NCBI GenBank assembly: GCA_008921705.1
Contig: VFFE01007070.1
Coordinates: forward strand, 1,139,010 to 1,203,009
DNA length: 64,000 nucleotides
Direction: 5' to 3'
Source of the DNA: Burhinus oedicnemus
Lineage: Eukaryota > Chordata > Aves > Charadriiformes > Burhinidae
The position numbers and the translations under genes are program-made. The notes beneath the pieces were generated by a model. That model did no database searches. It was not told the origin of the DNA and was given only the letters and a program-made list of their open reading frames with translations. Positions 1 through 12,600 of the stretch are shown one piece after another. Position 1 is the first letter of the stretch; every line of letters begins with the position of its first letter.

Positions 1-3000
1 TTAATCCTTCAATCTATTTTCATTTGGGAAAAATTCTTGAGCAAGCCATGGGTGAGAATATCAAGGTTTGAGTCTAGGGATGGTAAGATCTTCTCACCTC
101 ACACAGACTGTTAAAAATGTAATTATTTGTTGCAAGTTTGGCTGGATTCATTGCATATATCTGTTCAGAATTGTCTTTTTTGCAACTATAGGAGTCATCC
201 ACTTCTTATGCTGGTGTGACAGTGGTGCAAATATGATGATTTTAAGGAAGTGATTTCTGGGCTGTGTTGCTGTAAGTGAGACCTCATGTCATCTCAGAGC
301 TTGCTCAAGAATTCTTACTTCAAGCTTTTTGCAATTATTTTCAACAACAACAAAAAAGGAATACACTAGAAGTCTAGTGGCTTGGGTTCACCCTTTTAAT
401 ACCAACAAATGTATTCTCCTGTGTTACCTACAAAACTGCAACATAGCAATCCAACCTTTTTTATTTATATCAAATGATCATAAACGTGCCTTCCATTCTT
501 TTGTTGATTTCACTGGTGTGATTGTTTATAGTGAACTTACGCTCCTTTAAATGAAAAAGCCCCTGAAGTCCTGTAAGTTATAAATGTATGGTATTGCAGC
601 AGTCTCATTTAGTTTCAATGTTGGATTAGGTGTTTAAACCAAAGGACCAGGTTTATAACCCTAGCTAAACTTTATATACATATGACCTGGCATGCAGAGA
701 TTTGGCTGATTTTTGCAGAAGATAAAATGCCAATAAGCAGTATACGTATGTATGTGTTCATGTGCACGTTATATACAAAGAGAGGATAATAGGAATTTCT
801 TTGCAGCAAGCTAAACAAATTCATTTGACAGCGAATCAAAACTTCTAAAACTTATTCTATTTCTAAATTGCAAGCAAAATGTTATACTTGGCCCTTACAA
901 CCTTCATTCCACTGAACTTCAATTAGCAGAACCATTCCAATACTCAGCTGAAAAAGCTTCAGAAAGAAGTCTTTATCGGTAGCACTTCCTCTGTCAGGAA
1001 CCTCCTTACCCACTAGACAAGTTATGGGAAAAATAACTTCTTGGTTCTACCAATGAGTTTTACCACATTTGTCTTCTATTCATTCTCTTTCTAAAACAGT
1101 GGTGATTTCAGCTGACACCAGCATGCAGTTCTTGGGAGGACTGCATTCTCTCCTGCCACATGGACCTCAGGGTCCTTAAATAACACAGAACAAATAGTAA
1201 TCTCTGCTATAAACCAAAGACAAGAGTCCTGGGAATACACCACAAGGTGGACATATGAAAGCATTTGTACAGTTTATAAAGCTAGTATTAGACGGAGAGG
1301 GAAATTAAGAAGTACAAGCAAAGGAGAAAGGATATTTTAAAAATGGAATCTGAAAAGTATTGAGATTAGATGAAATGGAGAAATGTTGCTTGAAGTACCA
1401 TATTTTGTTTAATCTACTGAACACATTCTCCTTCTGGAGCTGCTATGAGAACGTGTGCACATGGATGCTCACACACACACTTAAGTGTGGGTGCACAAAT
1501 ACACAGCAGTACATACAAATACTTCACAAATATGGGCACATGGAAAGTGAAAGCAAACTGAAACCCAATCTCCAAGCTATAAAATGTCAGAGATATTGCA
1601 TAAAATTAATGGTCCATGTTCTGAAGCCATCACCCTGCAAAAGGAGTTTTAACTAAATAAGATTATCACACATAATACTGATACTTGCAAAGTAATTTGA
1701 AAATATTGATAGAAGGGCATAGAGAAGGTTAGAATGTCTTTTGAAAGCGCTTCTGTCACATTTATGGGTAAGAAAACTGAATACCTCAAAATCTTCAGTA
1801 TGTTTGTCTTTTCAATAGCTTCTGACAAAAAGGGGTGCAGGTTTGTCACATACAAACAAAGGCAGCGTCAAAGACCACGGCCAGGTCTAAACTGATTACC
1901 CAAGTCAGGTTTCAGGTCACCTACAAGCCACCAAAGCCTGTAAGCAGTACCTCCTAATCAAATCAATTCAGCTGAGCTTCTGGGGATGAAGTTTGCTTTC
2001 CCACCACGCTCCTTAATTTTACGAACTTAACGTTGTGCTTCAAACTTTCAAGCGAAGGAATTCTGCCCACAACAATTTTGGGTGAACAGTCCCATAACAC
2101 CTTTCTGACTTCCAGAGCACAGGTCTCCTATAGCCATCCCTAAGTACAGACAGCCCCACAAGGACAAACAACACATCTGCAAATAAGCTCCTAGAAAGAC
2201 TTTCCATTTTACACATTCCAACAGAGCCTGGATACATCCTAATGTGCTCAAGAAATGAGTACCTGAAGACAGGCAGCCTTGGCAGGGACCGATTGATATG
2301 ATGGCACAGTGAAAGTACAGCAGAAATGAACACTGCTACTTGATTCATTTTTTATGGTGGCCCAGTTGGTGGAAAACAGTGCACCACTTCTACTATTCCA
2401 GATGCTGTGTACCATCTTTCTAACTGAGGACGGTGCAGGGACACAATATTCTACACAGATATCTATTTTGGCCTGAATAGCCTAAAGCCAGATTACCCTT
2501 TTATGTTTCTTCTTTACATTTCATATTGAGCAGATATTCCCCCCCCCGTATGACTCCACTTTCTCACTGCTATCACAGACAGAACAAGGAAGAAAATAAA
2601 GGTTTCATTATGCCTCTTTCCAAGTCACAATTGGATGTACCAATTCCTGGGACTTGCGGGCAGCTGGTGCTGCCTCTTCATCAGAGCATCTCATGATGTT
2701 ACTGTCTAGCCCAATAAGAGGCTCATATTAAAAACTCTCATTGTTTTAGTGAGCTAGATAAAACATAGTGATCATTTTTACTGTATAGTTGTTTGGTGCT
2801 CCACAAAAGCTTGCTGTAAAAAGCTACACTGCTTAGATAACTGGCTATCAGTTTTGACCTTCACAGGGGAGGTTGTAGAAAACTGTATAAATATTAAAAT
2901 TAGAGGTGATGCTGAACTGCAAAGTTCATACTCAGATCTCATATCAAACTCGCCCAACACTTCAGTGCATTGGGAATGACTGATTTGGTTTGGGACCATC

Positions 3001-6000
3001 TCTAATTAAAAAAATATATGTATCTAATAATCTCACATCATTCCCATTGCTATTTTTGCTATGTACCTTGCCCTAGGTCTCTCTCACTTATTTCAGAAGC
3101 CTGAGTCATACATTTGGGCTTTGGAGAATTGAGAGTTACAGTACGGGTAACTCTAGCTCATAATGAATATATAGTATACTTAGGAGAGTCCATGCACAAG
3201 CGAAGAGCGGAAGAGAAGAAAAATACAGCTGCAGTGAGAATCTACACAAGAGCTGGCAGACAAAAAATACAACTAAAGTGAGCAACTCTCTCTGTAGCTA
3301 GGAGGCACAGAAAATGCAACCAAGATGTTATCCTGGATCAGCAGTGGAAGAAACAACAATAAGTGGTAAAGGGGCATCAGGGAAGTGTGAATGAGGAGAC
3401 TAATTTATTCAAGAAGGCAGGAGAGAGTGTTACCTATTTCTACGCATGTGAAGTTGCTGTGGGCCCATCATTTTGGATCTGTGTGCTTCTCCCCACCCTT
3501 TGAATCAGAGCTATCTCCCTCACCATGGGCGCTCAGCAGGGCTTCAACTTCTTGTGGGCCTGCAATGTAATGATAATACTGGGTAAAACAATAAAAAATT
3601 CTGGCAAAATGCGAGTCCAGAGTTATGATCCAAAGCCATAGCACAGAGTAACACCATTTTAGTCAGTGGAAGGACAGTTTGGGACCTAAACCACCACTTA
3701 ATGTAAACCCCCATGAGCATGAAATCAGTCGAGTTCATTAGAAACATCGTGTCTCACCAGTCTTCGCTGATGATAAATTATCTGCTGCCTGTCAATAGCC
3801 AGAGATCAAGATGGGTAACAGAATCCATGACAGAGTAATTTTTCTTATCACCTGACAGTTCATCTAGATTTGAGGAAACAATTCCAATAATATGTGGAGC
3901 TTCACAAACATACTGAAAGTTTCAGTTAAGAGTTTCATCTTTAGCCATTATGGTTAATTCTTTTCCTTTCCACCCTACAGCCAATAGTTACATTTATATC
4001 ACGAGACAGAATATCAAAATCAGTCTAGCTTAAAATGATAAGATTCACAGTTAGGATTACCACAAGCCAGACCCTTCCCTGATCAAAAAACTCCATTTAT
4101 TTAACAGAACAGATTCACATCAGGTCAGGATCTTCCCTGGTAATTATTTTTACATTACCTGAAAAGCTGAAAATATCACTAAAACATTCTCAGTAAGGAT
4201 GTTTTTGTGTCTTCAGGGGAAGGCAATTTATGTTTGAGGAGACTGTCTTGGTCAGAAAATTGTTTTACTTTTCCTACAGTGTTGAGTTTATTTTTTTACA
4301 TTTCCCATAGCACACTGATTTTTTATGTAAACTATCCCAAAAGGTTTTCAGTTTTCTAAGAGAAAACAAAAACTTCCTAAATGAAGTATGTGTATTCTGA
4401 AACACATAATAATTTTTTTAAAAAATATTTCCCCTTAAAAAAAATGATAATTTTTCAGACCAATCCTACTACTATATAAAGAGAGCCAGTAGTTTGTAGG
4501 CAGCTTCTTCGAGTTTTTTCTACACACAGTGCAGCATGAAAATGATCAAAAAGAATTGTAAGAGGGAGGCAATTCATGATTAGCTTACTGTAACACAAAT
4601 TGATGATAGATGAGAGGAGGAGAATGTATGGTATAAGTAACAGGGGCCATAAAAAGAGTAAAAAATAATAATAAATGAAGACACTGAATTTCAGCAGAGA
4701 TAATTTGTGTAGACATGCAAGAAGTGTTCACTGAAATCAATGGAATGAGGCAACAGAGGTAAAGGACGCAGAGGAGAAATGGAAAGTGTTCCTAGGTAAA
4801 TTAATGTATACCCAAAGGGCTGCGAGCTACCCAGCAATAAATAAGTTTAGAGTGGGGGGAAAGAAGCAAATGGATGACCTATATAGTGCAAAGAGTAATC
4901 AAATGTAAAGAAAAGGCACATGCAGGGAGTAAAATAACAGATCCAGAAGGAAGGAGAAGATGATTATAAATGTTCAGGACTTCTACTCACTAAGATCATT
5001 AAAAGATGGTGGGAACATGCTTATTGTTACATAAGCATAGTCAGGTAGGAAAGGGAAAACAGGGAAGAGGAGGAGGAGAAAAGCATTGATCTGAGTGAGA
5101 AGACTGGCATCAAGTAACTGAAATGTGCCCAATGTTTGCTACCAGCTTATTATTGCTGCAGTATTTTGCTTTTTAGTACTGTTGACGGTGTAAAAGCCAG
5201 AATTCAGTTCCTACCAAAACCAATCTTGCTTAGAACAGATTTAAAAAGTGATAAACTCTTATTTTGTCCTGTAAAATATTAAAGACCCTCAAGATCATAC
5301 CACAGGCATAGGCATGCTGTTAGCAACAATTTGAACAGGAGGACACTTCTGCACATTCCCTTTCCGCTCTCCCATTCCTACACACATTCAGCAATGACTG
5401 TGAGGCAAAGGTGCAAGGGAAATAAATGACAAAAGCTGTGTCATTCTTGGTGAGGTCAGGGGTCGTAAACATCAACAATTAATATTTTCCAATCATGCCA
5501 GATTATGCTAAGGTTTTTGACACTAAAATTGTAATGATGTTTCTGCAGAGAAAACCTCTGCCTGTCCAAATGTATGGGCAGTGGGACCCATGTAGCTCTC
5601 ACGTGAGGACTGGGGTCTTAGCTTAGTTGGATGGTACCTTAGAGGGATCTATTTGTTACCTCTGCTGGCGAGTTACCTGAGCTTGCAGGCCCAGAAGCTG
5701 AACAGAAAGTGATCTGACAGTTTGATGTCACTGTTTATGAAACGTGTTATTTTTTTTTTTTCACCTTAGGAATCTAATCTTTCTGTGTTAGGAAGGAAAA
5801 AAAAAAGGGGAGGGGAGTCTAAACCCTTTTGGAGAAATTAAAATATTGGAAATAAAAAAAAGAAAATAACTTCTGGACATGTTAAGAGATACAAAAGAAT
5901 TTAGGACCATAAAGAATCAGTAGAAATTATTCTACTTCTGTGTTAGAAACTAATACCATGTCCAGGCTACATTGGGAAGATCTGGCTAGCTTATTACAGA

Positions 6001-7447
6001 AAAGAGTACTGGTAGCCAAAGAGGAGGAGACATTGATAGGAATCAAAATGAAAGGGGATCAAACCTTTTAGTTATTCAACAGAAAGTTAGGCAAATGGTA
6101 TCTGAATTCTCCTGTTAAGTCACAAGTGTTTGGCAGCTTTTATATAGAAAAAAAACGTAACAGAGATCATAACATAGATAAATGATAGAAGTTTTCTGAG
6201 CTGAACACCATTCAGAATTAGAGAGGACACTGCTGAGCTAAACAAGCAAATGTGAAATTGAACACCATGTGTGTTCATAAAAAATGATGAATTAAACTAA
6301 ATATGGTCTCTAAGAGCTGGCTGCGCAGTGCAGATTTCATATGTCTGACAAGGTCGCACAAAATATCTGTTGTAGAACAGCAGACGTTCTGCTGCTCTGC
6401 ATCCTGTTAGACACAAGTCCAACAAGCAGCTTACACAGGTTTTGGGTCAGCCTCTGCCCAGTATCACACACACATCCCAGAGCATTTCAAGGCACAGTAT
6501 GTGGACTGCTCTCCTGTGCACAGCTCTCTTGCCCTGAATTCACCAGTCTGGCGAGCCTGTTCTTTTTCTCTCATCTGCTTACTCCCATTGTTCCTGGTCA
6601 CTCAGTGCTATGGAGGAGGTAGCCAGCTACTCCACAGCTCCTGCCCTCAAAACTGGCTTTTTAATCTCACTTTCACATCTCCCACCTCATCTTTTCCACA
6701 ATGACATCTGAAACCACTTCTCCTCTGACTGGATCCCAGGCTGTATATCTGTCTGTGTTTATTTCATGCTTCTAAAAATTGCAGGCTCTTTAATGATGAT
6801 ATTTAGAAGTTATTTGCAGGTTCACAGACTTTCCTCCTTCCTCGTTTTTAAATCAATGTTTTGGATTCCCTCCCAAGGGGAATTCAACTGCATTGTTTAT
6901 TTATTTATTTCCTCATTTATTTTTTAGGAAAACAATAAACAGCTTTAGCTGTTAGGGGTAGAATAATCCCTTGATTTATGACCTGGATTAAGGGATATAT
7001 TGTAAGCAATACGTATCGCATAAAGTCAAAACAGAGAAAAAAGGAAATGTAAATACTGCAATATAGGTATCAACAATACTTTTCAAAGCCGGTTCTGACT
7101 ATTTTGATTTTTGCAGGCTCCAATGTGCAATGGCTTGAAGCAAGGATTAAGGGCAATCAAATGAGGGGAAGGCAATAGATCCAACAGTCAATATGGTAAT
7201 TATTTTCAATCTTCATTAGAAAACAAAAAGGAACTAAACCAAAAAAAAGCAAAATTGTTATGACATCAAAAATCTGCAAAGTGTCAAGTTAAGGCGAACA
7301 TAATCCAGGTTAGTTTGCAGAAAAACTGATACCATACATTGAAGAGAGAAAAATTCCCATTCAGTTAAATGGAGGATTCCAGAAATTATTGATAATATCT
7401 ACTATCGTTTCTTCATCAAAGTAGGGTTGGAAGGAGAGACTGCAGCA
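1..7447. other. Non-coding unique DNA, no gene seen
   Basis: This stretch is AT-rich and carries only short open frames with stops in every frame and no recognisable protein family. It holds short low-complexity runs: a C9 at 2539-2547, a CA run at 1470-1480, a T12 at 5750-5761, a purine-rich GGA/GAA stretch near 5046-5091 and TTTA units near 6895-6915. A small open frame of 93 codons at 6341-6622 has no familiar motif and reads as chance. I see no promoter, CpG island or RNA gene. Very short host exons could be missed by eye. Confidence 0.6.
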
Positions 7448-8697
7448 TATAGAATCATAGAATCATAGAATAGTTTGAGTTGAAAGGGACCTTAAAGATC
7501 ATCTAGTTCCAAACCCCCTGCAACGGCACCTTCCACTAGACCAAGTTACTCAAAGCCCCATCCAGCCTGGCCTTGAACACCTCCAGGGGTGAGGCACCCA
7601 CAGCTTCTCTGGACAACCTGTTCCAGTACCTCACCACTCTCACGATAAAGAATTTCTTCCTAATATTTAATCTAAATCTACTCTCTTTCAGTTTAAAACC
7701 TTTACCCTTCGTCCTATCACTACACTCCCTGATAAAGAGTTCCTCCATCTTTCATGTAGGCCTCCTTTGAGTACTGGAAGGCTGCTATACAGTTTCCCTG
7801 GAGCCTTCTCTTCTCCAGGCTGAACAACCCAACTCTCTCAGCCTGTCTTCACAGGAGAGGTGCGCCATCCCTCTGATCATCTTTGTGGCCCTCCTCTGGA
7901 CTCGCTCCAACAAGTCCATGTCCTCCTTATGTTGGGAGCTCCAGAGCTGGATGAAGTACTCCAGGTGGGGTCTCACCAGAGCAGAGTAGAAGGGCAGAAT
8001 CACCTCCCTTCACCTGCTGGCCATGCTTCCTTTGATGTGGCCTAGGATACAGTTGGCTTTCTGGGCTGTGAGTGCACATTGCCGGCTCATGTTAAGCCTC
8101 TCATCAACCAACATCCCCAGGTCCTTTTCCTCAGAGCTGTTCTCAATCCATTTTCCACCCAGCCTGTATTTGTGCTTGGGATTTCCCTGACCTATGTGCA
8201 GGACCTTGCACTTGGCCTTGTTGAACTTCATGAGGTCGGCATGGGCTCACTTCTCAAGCCTGTAAAGGTCCCTCTGAATGACATCCCTTCCCTCCAGCAT
8301 GTCAACTGTGCCACACAGCTAGGTGTCGTTGGCAAACTTGCTGAGGGTGCACTCAGTCCCACTGCCATGTCACCAACAAAGATGTTAAATAGTACCAGTC
8401 CCAGTACTGACCCCTGACAAACACCACTCATCACTGGTTTCCACTTGGACATTGAGCCGTTGACCATAACTCTTTGAATGTGACCATCCAGCCAATTCCT
8501 TATCCACCAAGTGTTCCATCTGTCAAATCCATATCTCTCCAATTTAGAGACCAGGATGTCATGCGGGACAGAGGTGAGACTGACTGGTGTGTAGTTCCCG
8601 CGGGTCTCCCTTTTTCCCCTTTTTGAAAATGAGGGTTATGTTTCCTCTTTTCCCAGTCAGCGGGAACTTCACCAGACTCCAACCAGACTGCTAATAT
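7448..8697 (-). mobile_element. CR1 LINE fragment (copy A), 5'-truncated, internally deleted
   Basis: This is a minus-strand CR1 non-LTR retrotransposon. Its 3' end, at the left, carries three copies of the CR1 terminal octamer on the element strand (7448-7471; the last is ATTCTATA). The 3' UTR follows, then the ORF2 C-terminal region and part of the reverse transcriptase (RT). Homology fades near 8690-8700 just upstream of the SGEVPADW motif, so the element is 5'-truncated, as most CR1 copies are. The body is richer in G+C than its flanks. The coding frame is broken by frameshifts and stops, and about 213 bp of RT are missing at 8565-8571. The subfamily is not assigned. Confidence 0.95.
7536..8697 (-). 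pseudogene. CR1 ORF2 remnant (RT and C-terminal region), copy A
   Basis: Pieces of the CR1 ORF2 protein, which in intact elements primes reverse transcription at nicked target DNA. Reading leftward from 8697, the order is: SGEVPADW (finger region), [11 protein letters not shown] joined directly to [12 protein letters not shown], the [15 protein letters not shown] segment, GVCQGSVLG (RT motif B), the catalytic block, and the typical LVRPHLEY and [11 protein letters not shown] motifs. It ends at a stop at 7536-7538. The catalytic FADD is FAND here (8325-8336), so one metal-binding aspartate is lost, and a stop codon follows two codons later. At least three frame changes separate the pieces (around 8006, 8230 to 8340, and 7770). 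The copy is certainly non-functional. Confidence 0.9.
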
Positions 8698-9565
8698 CAT
8701 TTAAATTAATACCTTCCCATGTTTCTCAAAGTTGGGAGTAAAGAAGAAGATGTAAAATATGACATGTTAGAGTACAAGTGACCTGTAAAGCAGGATGTGA
8801 AGGCTCATAAGAAACCATACCATAGCTAAAGGAAAAGCAACTTAGGACTCATACTCCAAAACAGGATATTAAATTTCCATAAAGTGTTGTGCATCCAGCT
8901 TCTGTTCATACCTTGTTGCTCTACTGCAGAAGGACTTGCTATGTAGCTCTCATCATGCCATAAGCTCTCTCTCTCGTATGGAAAATTACTTTTGCCCCCT
9001 TTTCTGATACTAAGGAGTACAATGCTTACATTATTTAATTCATGTTTTTGGAGGAATTTAAGGTTTTAAGAAATGTTCCCTAGAACTTCATAATTGTATG
9101 AAGAGATCAATCACGCATTCTTTGCAAGTTGTGAGTAGGCTTCAGGGGGACAAAAAGAAAATAAAAGACAAAATCAACATCCACTGATTCAATGACTGGA
9201 AAAAATATTGATCAGTTGGGTCATTCTCTAAGCTCATTTCATTCTCTGTGTGAAAGAAAACAAGAGTCTTCTAGGAATAAAAGATACTCTAAAGGCAGCA
9301 TCTTAATGCACTTCCACAAAGGGACATGCTTTAAATCCTTAAGGAGAACTTTAAGTCCTCATTTTTTAAGCCATCATTTCAATACAGCTTTTTTGCATGG
9401 GCACAGAAGTATTGCTTTACATTGCAATACCAGCTAGATGCAAGAAATAAAGTTCAGCTGGGTTAGGTGTTGTGCTAACGTTAAGCCACAGCCTGGCTTC
9501 CCGCTGAGGGGCTGTCAGTCTAAAAAGCCAAAACAGGATAAAAAGAGAGGACATTTTGGGGAAGC

Positions 9566-9650
9566 CATTTCACAGCCATGAGGCAGACCTATTGAGAGGC
9601 TGAATGACCTGCCCAGAGTAACACTAGGGACTTGATTCCAGACAAGAATA
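9566..9650 (-). repeat. MIR-like ancient SINE fragment
   Basis: On the plus strand this reads as the reverse complement of the MIR core. A CATTT..CAG..ATGAGG segment is followed by GAGAGG, TGACCTGCCCA, a GT.ACAC block and a GATTCCAG block, in the order and spacing of the family. MIR elements are tRNA-derived SINEs dispersed in early amniotes, so heavy divergence is expected. The assignment rests on motif order recalled from the family; no alignment was run. Confidence 0.5.
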
Positions 9651-12600
9651 CAGTGCACATTTCCCAAGGCAGTGACTGACACAGAAAACATCCTTCCTTT
9701 CCATTGCAGCTATGCTCACGTTTCCAGTAACACCTCAAAAAAGGCAGAAATTTAGTGGCAGGCACTTCCACTTCTTAGGAGTCACAGACAAGTTAGAATT
9801 GTAAATACCAGGCTGGGCCATAAAAGTCTCATTTCTTTTTTGTTTCTCAGAAAAACCAGAGACATCTTCAGTCCAACTGTGATGTGTCATTTTGTCAGAT
9901 GGTGTCACTTGGCACTCTGGAGCAGCCAGTGCCTGTGTGACTCAGCACCGAAGCACAGAAGAGCACCTGGCAGTGCATGAAAAGAGGGAGGAATCTGGAG
10001 AGAGGGAGACGTTTCATTTTTAGTGGACCTTAATACAAGCTTTTGTCTCTGGAAGAACACATCACATCTTTTTCCACAAAAGCCATCTGACTCCCTCCAT
10101 CCCCACGAAAGCACCCTTCTGCACAGCTGGAGTGCTAATTAGAGTAGTGCTTTCAGGTCCTAACTAACCACATGTGTTGTGGCTCTGCCCCAGGAATGAG
10201 ACATAATCAAGAGCTAACTAATGCTTTTGAAATGTTACAGCCTAAATTAACAAGACTGAGCCATGAAACATAAGCAAGAAGAGTTGGCAATTAGCTTTGG
10301 GTCGTGCAGTTGCTTTCAGAGGAAAGGTCTCCTGGCCTTCAGGAAAATCCTGACCTGCTTGATCACTTTGGCCTGGGAATGTGAAGGAAGAAATATGACA
10401 GTGAGATCTCCCTATTTCCTGTGATGCCTCACAGAGTTTTTAGTGGCACCATGGTATAATATAAGTGCTGAACTGGAACATGAGCTCTGTGGTCATAGTG
10501 TGCACCCTTTTAAAGCGGAAAGACAGGAAGCAATGTTTGTTAATAGTGTGTGGGAGGAAACCCTTCCTGGCAGTAATGGGCTCTCAGCTCTTCCTATTAA
10601 AAGCAGAGCAGTGTCCAAAATAAGCTTTAAAGCACCAAGTTCAGGGAAGGATATCCACTTCACAGAAGAGGAGAGGAAACAGAAGGAGGCAGAATAAATG
10701 TGAAATTCCCCTTCCCTCTCAAGCTCTTCTCTTGCTGATGCTCCCTGCAGCCATTAGTAGGGACAGGAACTCGAAACCAATCTCTCACATCCTGCTTCGA
10801 AAAGAACACTGCTCCTTGCTTGACTTTGAGAAACCACTTTTTAAAATCACAGCTAGAGAGAAAAGCCACAATGTGATCTGTCCATCACAGCAAGTCATTC
10901 AGGAAGAAACTGCAGCTTTTCACATTTCAGCCACTGGTTAGATATTCTGAGGCCTTGTGGCTCATGTTGGTGGGTCAAAAGATTATGAGATAATACATTT
11001 TGGGTGGGTTTCTTGGCTAATCAGTCCATCCGCAACCCTAAATCTCTGGTTCTTATTGAAATGGAGGAACACTATCACTCATAGTCTCTGCCAGGGAGAA
11101 CAAGAAGTAGGTGTCTACCTGCGCTGCAGCTCAGCATTGCAATTACAGGAGACATAAGTTTCTATCGTTTAGTTTGTAGCAGTAGCTATGACAATACAGC
11201 AGCACAGGCTGTGGTGTGGTACAAGCCAAGAAAGCACACAGAATTCCAGTGCTGACTTTCAGACTCTGTGCTTCTTTCATTTTTTTTTTGCTACCTGCAC
11301 TTGCTAAATTAGATCTAAAGCAAATATGAGCTGTAAACGTACCTTGGGAATGTGGAACGAGCATACCCGCAGGCAGGGGAATGTTGGGAGTGAGAACAAC
11401 CTTTGGTAGCAATTTTCGTTTCTAAAAATAAGTGCATCACAGCTGACAATAAACATTTTTGCAAAGTATTGCTTTCAGATCCTAGATTGGAACAGCTGGA
11501 TGCTCACTTTTTTTGCCTGTAGAGTCAGTCTTTGGATTTCCAGAAACACCTAACCCAAAACTCATCGGCTACTGGAAAATCGAATGTTGAAGTTTTTAAT
11601 GTTTGGAAGAAATATTTGTATATTGATTCATTTCAAAACAACTTTATCCCTCCAAACAGACATAGGTGAATTTTATTCTGAATGCTTTTGTGAACATCTA
11701 TTCAGATTAAACCTGTGAAGTCTTGTACATTTGGTATTTTTTGCTTGCTTGTTTCCTTCTTAGGTTTTCAGTGTTTGCTGCTTTTTTTCTGAACCACTTG
11801 GTATAATAGAAAAAGAGAGAAAATATCAGAAGTTTTTCAGCCATGGATAATAATGCATTTCAGGCCTGGGGTGAAAATTTAGGTCAGTTCTAATTTCATC
11901 TGAACCAGTTCATCCACCTCTATCAGCAACCCAGGGCGGGATAAGCTGCAGTAGCCAGTATACATAGGAAAGGGAAATGACTATTGCTACAGATAAGGAA
12001 TGTATCTTAGAAACCCTGGATTTATAGCTAAGGAGTGGCAGTGTTTCTCTGTATATGTGTTTGCACAGTTGCACTTTTGATCGGTAAGAGAATTACATTT
12101 ATAGTCTTTGTGTGCTTGGTGCTGGATTGTGGGTTTCTTATTATTTGTCCGGCTTTGCTTGTACTCGCAGACCACAATTCAGATTTCAGTGATGATTAGC
12201 AATATCTACTTACACATGAGGGCTAAAGTGCAACAGACAAAACCAAAATCTGTTACAAAGTGAAGAAAAATATAATTCTTGTTACTACTGTGTGTTGCTT
12301 TATCTCCTTCAGTTCCTTTATCTTTTTATTTTGGTGAGGAAAAAGAATGTTTAGAAAGTTAAAAACGAGAAAAAAATTAGTAAAAGATATAAAATCAAAA
12401 CTGAAATTCTGTGCTTATATATAAACATAACCAAAGGCACACACATATTTCTTAAATATGCAAATATCCTTGGCATGCTTACGTACGGTATTTCAGAGGT
12501 ATTCTCTTTATAATTTCAGAAATAAAAGGGAAACAATTTTTGCGGCTAGTCTCTTTTAATCTGTGGTGTTAACTAAGATACTTTACTTACATTTTTCTAC

